The translations under genes were made by a program, and so were the position numbers. A stretch of DNA of 64,000 nucleotides from Hyaloraphidium curvatum. Taxonomy: Eukaryota > Monoblepharomycota > Hyaloraphidiomycetes > Hyaloraphidiales > Hyaloraphidiaceae. Of this stretch, positions 58,636 through 64,000 are shown one piece after another (within the stretch, counting starts at the first letter, position 1; each line of letters opens with the position of its first letter). The DNA lies in assembly GCA_025558095.1 (NCBI GenBank), contig JAIVFI010000008.1, positions 124,001 through 188,000 on the forward strand, given 5' to 3'. Under the pieces are notes generated by a model. The model searched no databases. It saw only the letters and a list, made by a program, of their open reading frames with translations, and had not been told where the DNA came from.

Positions 58636-61074
58636 ATGATTAAGCAGATCAGCATTCCGCTGCTACCGTCGGCGCGGAGGAAGCGGGGTGCGCTGCAGGG
58701 TCTCCGGGCCACGGAGCGGACGACCAAGCTCGGAAACGCGCGTCCCGCGTACGCGCTAGATGCAGTGCCCCCAGGGGCCGAGATCCTCGAGAAACACGAG
58801 CATGGAAATGTATCCTACATGACTCCGGACGGATCCAAGCTTTCGTACCCGGTCAAAGTCCGCCGCCTGAAGGAGCCCGTCCCCGGGCTGTGGGGGTTCA
58901 TCGCGGACAGCTTCCTGCAGGCTCTCCCGGCCCTGAAATCGTACGACCGGAAATCTGCGCCATTGCATGAGGTCGCTGGCGAGGGCGCGGAGCCGAGTAC
59001 CTACAATCTTGGCCTCCACGAGACACCGCTGGCGGACGGCCGGAAGCTGCGGACGACCAAGAACATGGCTTCTGACCTCGGACAGTCACTTAACAGCGAG
59101 AAAGGGGCCATGGGTATGCTCAGCGCCATGATCGACGAGTCGTTCATGAGAATGGATCCGGCGGAGGCCAAGCGGCACTTCGCTTTGGTCGCCCTGCTGA
59201 AGACGCTCGCCCGCGTCGCCGAGAGCTACGGCCCGCGCTGCGCGCTCGCCGTCAACGTCAACCTCAACGCCGCCACCTTCGCCCACATGGACTTCAAGAA
59301 CCTGCTCAACAGCATCTGTCACCTGTTCGTCGTCTACGGCAGCGAAGGCGAGGTGGAGCTTGGCGACCTCGTCATCCTCGAAGGGGAACGTAAGCTAGTC
59401 ATCCGGATGGCGCCCGGCACGCACGTCTCCGGCCCCTTTCACCTTTTCTGGCACTGCAACCCCCCTCTCCTCCTCCGCCGTGGCGGCGCCCGGCTCGCCT
59501 TCATCTTTTATCTCATGGACGGCATGATTGAACTCTCGCTCCTCGCCTTCGCGCTCTCCGAGCACTTCGCGAGGTTGAACGACGAGAGCGTCAAGCTGCT
59601 GAAGCACTTTGGTGCGGGCAAGCACTGGTTCGACTCGGAGGGGAGGATCGAGCTTGGCGTGATCAACCCCAAGTGGAGGAGCTTTGCTCCGAAGCGCATC
59701 CGTCCCGCGCTCCCCGCCACGGTCGAGGGCGACGAGCCGCGCGAGACAGTGGCGGAGAGGGAGGACCGGCTCCGTCGGGCAACCCTGGCTGCGAGGGAGG
59801 TGGAGGAGCAGGCTGCTCGCGAGCGCGGAGCAGACGAGGAGGAAGAGGACAGGCGAGTTTCCGACAAACGGAAAGATCCCTGCGGTACGCTCATCGTACG
59901 CATTCGATCCTGCAGGTTCCTCGACCCGAACGCGGAGGAAGCAGAGGACGATCGAGTTTACGAATGGGAGCTCCCGCATCCCGATCCTTCCGACGGCGCC
60001 CACTCCGCCTCGAAGGCCGCCGCAGAAGCTTCCTAACAGCCCTCCGAGGAGCCCATCGACGTCGGGAAGCTCTTTTTTGTGCCGAAGCTGACCGAGCCAG
60101 CTCTGGCACTCCTGGAGTACCGCCGCCGCGAACCCGGATCCTCCATCGCCTGCCTCATCCCCGAAGGATTCGTGCCGCCGGGGCTCGAGTTTTTCAAGAT
60201 GCCTCTGTGCATGGTGCTGGAGGATATGGACATGCAGACCAAGGGCCAGAAGATGCTGGACGATGCCCGTGTCGTGCACGACAACGCCGCACTGCTTCGA
60301 GGAGATGCGACGAAGCGGCTGGCGCGGTCGGAAAAGGCCCTGATCAAAGCTGCGATGATCCAGTGGGGCGAGGACCTAGACAGGAAGTGGGAGCAGCACA
60401 AGACGGGGCTGATCGATATGATGATTCTCCGCGATCGCACCCTGCCCGTGCCCAACCCCCTCGCTACCATGATTCATCTCGTGCAGGTCTGCCGCTGCGA
60501 CAACCGAGCTTCTAAACGGAACGAGGACGACGAGTATCGCCAGTACTCGAAGGCGTACTTCAAGATCCGCGACAAGGTGGCGGCGGACCTGCGGCGCCTG
60601 AAGGATTCTGCCAAGGCCGAGTACGCCGAGCAGCAGCGGGAGCGGCGGGCTGCAGAGGAAGCTGCGGACAAGGCGGCAAACCTGCGACATGCGTCCGCGC
60701 TGCTCAGCGAGAGCGAGGCGCTGCGCACGGCGTCGGGGCTCCCCCGTGACGGCACAGTTCGCGATCCCGATGGCGATGGCGCCCCCGGAGCTGCCAGGGA
60801 ACGCAGCGAAAGCGGTGGCAGCAGCGCCGTTCGGAACCCCGAGATCCTCGTACTTGTTGCCGACGCGCAGGAAAAGCTGGGCGAGATCGATCGAGAGGAC
60901 GAGCAAGTCAAGGACCGACGGAAGCGCCTCGCCGAAGACATCGAGAAGGTTAAGGAAGAGCTGAAGCGCCTGAGGGGAGAGGATCGAGAGGCGGAGCGTG
61001 AGGAGGAGGAGCTGGAAAAGAAGCGGGAGGAAGTCAAGATCCAACTAGCCCGCCTGGCCAAGGAGGCGGAATAG
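58636..61074 (+). CDS. probable TET/JBP-like 2OG-Fe(II) dioxygenase with coiled-coil tail
   Basis: Model: 58636-59955 and 60040-61074 with an 84-bp intron (GTTTAC...TAACAG) that removes an otherwise in-frame TAA at 60034; 784 aa. Residues about 185-305 look like the double-stranded beta-helix of Fe(II)/2-oxoglutarate dioxygenases of the TET/JBP type found in fungi: N-V-N-L then FAHMD (H-x-D iron ligands), YGSEGEVELGDLVI, PGTHVSGPFHLFWHCN (distal His) and GGARLAFIFYL (2OG-binding Arg). Family members oxidise 5-methylcytosine or thymine in DNA, and in fungi are often linked to transposons. The C-terminal 250 residues are strongly charged coiled coil (EEVKRL-type heptads, ending LARLAKEAE). The assignment rests on motif pattern only. 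The start may lie further upstream. Confidence 0.55.
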
Positions 61075-61391
61075 GATGCAACAAGCATGGCAGAATGTCT
61101 GCAATTTTAGTCCGCGACCATGTACAGCGCATCCGGTTGCTCATCCGCATCGATTTGTTCGCGACACAGTTCTCGACCAGCTTCGGTCGCTGGTCCACGC
61201 GCTCCGCCCTACTGCCTGGTCGGAAACCTTTGCATACTTCGTCTGACGTCCACCAGCAGGTCACTACAGACCAGTGCGGGGCCGCTGTGATCAACCAACA
61301 GGTAGGAATGGACTTGGGAGACGGCTCACCTTGTTACTGGCACTCGAAAACGTCGCCGACGACGGTCGCTTCAAAGGCAGGTGGCTGGGCA
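61075..61391. other. intergenic region
   Basis: About 320 bp after the dioxygenase-like gene; nothing recognised. Confidence 0.4.
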
Positions 61392-62288
61392 TCACCGAAA
61401 CGACGGGGCGAGGACGGCGATAAAGGCTTGCTCGGCTTTCCTGCAACAGCCAGAGTTAGAAACCCGCGGCAAGGCGCGTCCGACGCGTCCTCGGTTCCGG
61501 TCAAGAGACGCGCGTGTGCCGCTTTCAATGCGGCTCCGGGGGCCGTTGCGTTGCCCGGGCGTGATGCCGCGCCACCGATGCTCACATGCTTTGCTTTCCT
61601 CTCGGTGTATCAGAGCTGACACGCAGCAGAGCTGGACAATCGGGAGGTCGTGAGGTGATGATTCGCGATGGGCTCCGATCAGTGCCGGATCGTCGCTGCG
61701 CACGAAGGTCCGCGATCGAATTAACATTTGCTCCTGCCGGTCGCGCGAGAATCGACACATCTGACCAGAGGCATCCTCTTCCTTAGTGGGGGAGCGGAAG
61801 GACGGGGTGGACGAGATCGGGTAGCCTGAGCTAGGGGGACAACGGGACCTAGTCGGATATTGCGAAGAAGGTCGGACATTTCCATCAAATGTAACCGGCA
61901 AAGTCATCTTGCAACAAGACGTCAGTAGTTGGAAGATGACGCGACGGAATGGAAATGCCCACGGTCCGCGCGCCACCTCAACGCCCGAGGTTCTTCCCGT
62001 CGCCGGTCCCAGGTGCTCGTTCAGCCGCGTCTTGATGCATCGCGCCGAGGTTTCTCCGTCGTATTCCAGCAAAGCGAGGTCAGAAGGACTGAAGGCCGGC
62101 ACAGGCTCCTGAATGACCGAGGCGACCGAGGCGGTAGACGCTTGTTCCGACGAGCTGTCCTCGTGATTCTCGCCCGACGCGTTCTGTTCGGCAGCAATTG
62201 CAAGTTGCGCGCTTTCGCCGGCAGCCGACGTATTTCCTTGTGAAGCGGGCGCCTCGTCGGCAGGGTGGGGTCCCTGCTTCTGGGCCAT
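61392..62288 (-). CDS. doubtful unknown protein, 298 aa
   Basis: Minus-strand frame from ATG at 62288. The first 110 residues look protein-like: MAQKQGPHPADEAPASQG, an acidic Ser/Ala/Gln-rich tail, then FSPSDLALLEYDGETSARCI. The remainder is Arg/Ser/Pro-rich and resembles out-of-frame high-GC sequence, so the real gene probably has an intron and a different C-terminus that I could not place. No domain recognised. Confidence 0.3.
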   Translation of the reverse strand: MAQKQGPHPADEAPASQGNTSAAGESAQLAIAAEQNASGENHEDSSSEQASTASVASVIQEPVPAFSPSDLALLEYDGETSARCIKTRLNEHLGPATGRTSGVEVARGPWAFPFRRVIFQLLTSCCKMTLPVTFDGNVRPSSQYPTRSRCPPSSGYPISSTPSFRSPTKEEDASGQMCRFSRDRQEQMLIRSRTFVRSDDPALIGAHRESSPHDLPIVQLCCVSALIHREESKACEHRWRGITPGQRNGPRSRIESGTRASLDRNRGRVGRALPRVSNSGCCRKAEQAFIAVLAPSFR

Positions 62289-62419
62289 GGCGGTGGCGTT
62301 GCCGTTCGGGATCTGGAGCGGTCGCGGAGGGAAGCGAAACTGTGATTGCTGTCGAGCGCGGTTTGTATTGGTCAGAGCATGATCAATCAAGATCTCGATT
62401 GAAGAGGCAATGGAAAGAT

Positions 62420-63958
62420 CTAGCACAAGATGGATCCAATCTCCGTCCTCCAAGCAGCACCGGACACCGTGCTCTGCTTGTCGTCCCCGATCCTCATGGC
62501 GCCGAGCCTCTCCGTCGTCTTCTCTTCCTCGCGGGGCTTGACGTCTTGCTTTGCCTTGCTCTGCGCGATCTCCTGCTCGCGAAGACGCAAAACGCGACGG
62601 AGGATCTTGCCGGCAGCCTGTTGCACGAAGGAACTAGTCAAGAAAGCGTACGATGCGAGCACAGTGCCACCCAGGGACTCACTGATTTCGGGATCATGGG
62701 AATGACTTCCACGCCTCCACGAAGGTGTTTGTACTGATTGAAAATGGTGGTCAAAGGGGCATCCGCATCTGCTTTCGAAAAGCCTCACGTGAGCGGTCCT
62801 GTCGGCCACGAACGAGGCAATGTCGGCCTCCACGTGGTCCCTGGTGAGGTGAATGGAAGACTTGCGCCGAGCGGAGCGCTCCATGGCAGGCTTTCCGGCC
62901 TCGTTGAAGGCATCTGACGCAACATGGTCAGCGAAGGTCGGACGAAGCAAGAGTTCGTTACAACCTTGCTTCAGCACGACGAACGCCTTGGGCAGTTCTC
63001 CGACATCGCCGGCGGGTATCCCGATGACGGCGCAGTCGGCCACGAACGGGTGCTGCAGGATGAGCTCTTCCAGCTCGGCCGGCGGGACCTGGAAGCCTTT
63101 CCACTGCAGAAAACTATAAGCTGGGGCAAGATCGAACCAACTGCAATGAATAACCTTGATCAGCTCCTTCAGGCGATCGACGATGAAGTAGTTTCCTTCG
63201 CCATCAATCTGGAGGAAATCGCGACGGTTACGAGCAATTTCGGCCAATCAACAATACGAGGCCCACCTTCGCTATGTCGCCGGTGCGGAGCCAGCCGTCC
63301 TCGACGATGGTGCTCGCAGTCGCATTCTGATCCCTTGAAATGAACAGTCAGTCAGCTGTAGATGAGAGAACGTCGTTTGCCTTTACGGACCTGAAGTAAC
63401 TCTTCATGATGTTCGGGCCTCTCATCCCTGAATTAAGATCAGAGAAAGCGATGTCGCACGCCCAAAGATCTCACAGAGTTCGCCAGCTTCGCCCTCCTTC
63501 GCGTCCTCCATGGTGTCCGGAACGATTAGGCGCGCCTCCATGTTCGGGAGCAGCTTCCCAACAGATCCGGCAATGATCTCGGTGTGGTGCGTGACGTGGG
63601 ATACGGGAGACGACTCGGTCATGCCCTGTGTCATGCCGTTAATAGATGTCTGCCCACGAACCATGGCTCGTGCTCACGTAGCCCTGCTTCACAGGCACCT
63701 TGAGCTTCCTGGAGCACTCATCCTGCGTGTCGGCACCCAGCGGAGCAGCGCCGCTGTTGAGGACCTTGAGGCTCGAGACGTCGTACTTGTCCACCAGCAG
63801 CGACTTGGACAGCGAGACCAGGATCGGCGGCGCAACCTGCGAGAACGTGACCTTGTGGTCCTGGATGTACCGCAGCCAGTTTTCGAAGTTGAAGCGCTGG
63901 ATGTTCAGAACGGTGGCCCGAAGCTTCATGGCATTGATGATTATGCACGTCAAGGCGT
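62420..63958 (-). CDS. acyl-CoA ligase (4-coumarate-CoA-ligase-like), 3' part, intact C-terminus
   Basis: Nine minus-strand exons: 63678-63958, 63475-63625, 63391-63427, 63267-63333, 63155-63208, 62965-63103, 62789-62913, 62683-62733, 62420-62617. All phases match and family motifs are rebuilt across them: [94 protein letters not shown] and [11 protein letters not shown], with the catalytic lysine. The N-terminal half lies beyond the window edge; 63959-64000 is probably intron. Two exons are tiny (37 and 51 nt). About 50 extra charged residues follow GKILRR; no clear peroxisomal SKL-type signal (it ends GSILC). An insert of about 30 basic residues precedes the last domain. It activates a carboxylic acid with ATP and CoA; substrate unknown. 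Confidence 0.85.
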
Positions 63959-64000
63959 CTGTGGACGAAAACGATGTCAACCAGGCCCAAGAAATCAAGC

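Noticed and set aside
60034..60036. In-frame TAA splitting the dioxygenase-like gene into two genes
   Set aside because: An 84-bp GT-AG intron with a CTAAC-type branch-like string removes it in phase, and the downstream part has no ATG of its own nearby.

Overview
The window is nuclear DNA from a GC-rich fungus. Nearly every gene is cut by short GT-AG introns of about 50-75 bp, and several families are fungal: DUF3605 and DUF7918 proteins, a two-PHD Rco1/PHF12-type chromatin protein, a urease accessory protein and a fasciclin-domain protein. The combination of two very large secreted proteins carrying SUEL (rhamnose-binding) lectin modules with an extreme GC bias suggests an early-diverging, chytrid-like lineage; that placement is inference. 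Gene models below were built by hand: introns were placed where splice sites, reading phase and family alignment agree.

Left part (1-10.6 kb): the 3' end of a Pro/Ala repeat protein, an RCC1-type beta-propeller protein, a decayed F-box-like pseudogene, an ABCG half transporter, and a complete hAT DNA transposon (7453-10289) with perfect terminal repeats and an 8-bp target duplication.

Centre-left (10.6-27 kb): a DUF3605 protein, a 279-aa unknown, the sister copy of the F-box-like pseudogene (also cut by an in-frame TAG), then two giant leftward genes. The first (14983-19263) encodes 1390 aa with a signal peptide, SUEL lectin modules, acidic tracts and a MACPF pore-forming core. The second (22581-26445) encodes 1231 aa with a signal peptide, one SUEL lectin and a long helical region. 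A 218-aa unknown and a 66-aa HMG/YABBY-like protein lie between them.

Centre (27-41 kb): a urease accessory protein UreD beside a sodium:solute symporter (possible urea uptake and urease activation pair), the Rco1/PHF12-like protein, a CysM-type cysteine synthase fused to a thioredoxin-fold (Clot-like) domain that has lost its cysteines, a DUF7918 protein with SUMO-type motifs, a 98-aa unknown and a secreted FAS1 protein.

Right part (41-64 kb): a 1669-aa multi-spanning membrane protein, a mitochondrial-type 185-aa protein and a short-chain dehydrogenase sharing a promoter, a CAMK-like kinase, a 241-aa unknown only 71 bp from an acyl-CoA ligase that lacks its C-terminal catalytic lysine motif, a 998-aa unknown with an internal duplication, a probable TET/JBP-like 2OG-Fe(II) dioxygenase with a coiled-coil tail, a doubtful ORF, and a second, apparently intact acyl-CoA ligase running off the right edge.

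The most notable material is the pair of lectin-tagged giant secreted proteins, the cysteine synthase/degenerate thioredoxin fusion, the TET/JBP-like gene facing a duplicated-domain unknown, and the recently inserted hAT element. No rRNA, tRNA or CRISPR array was found by eye.
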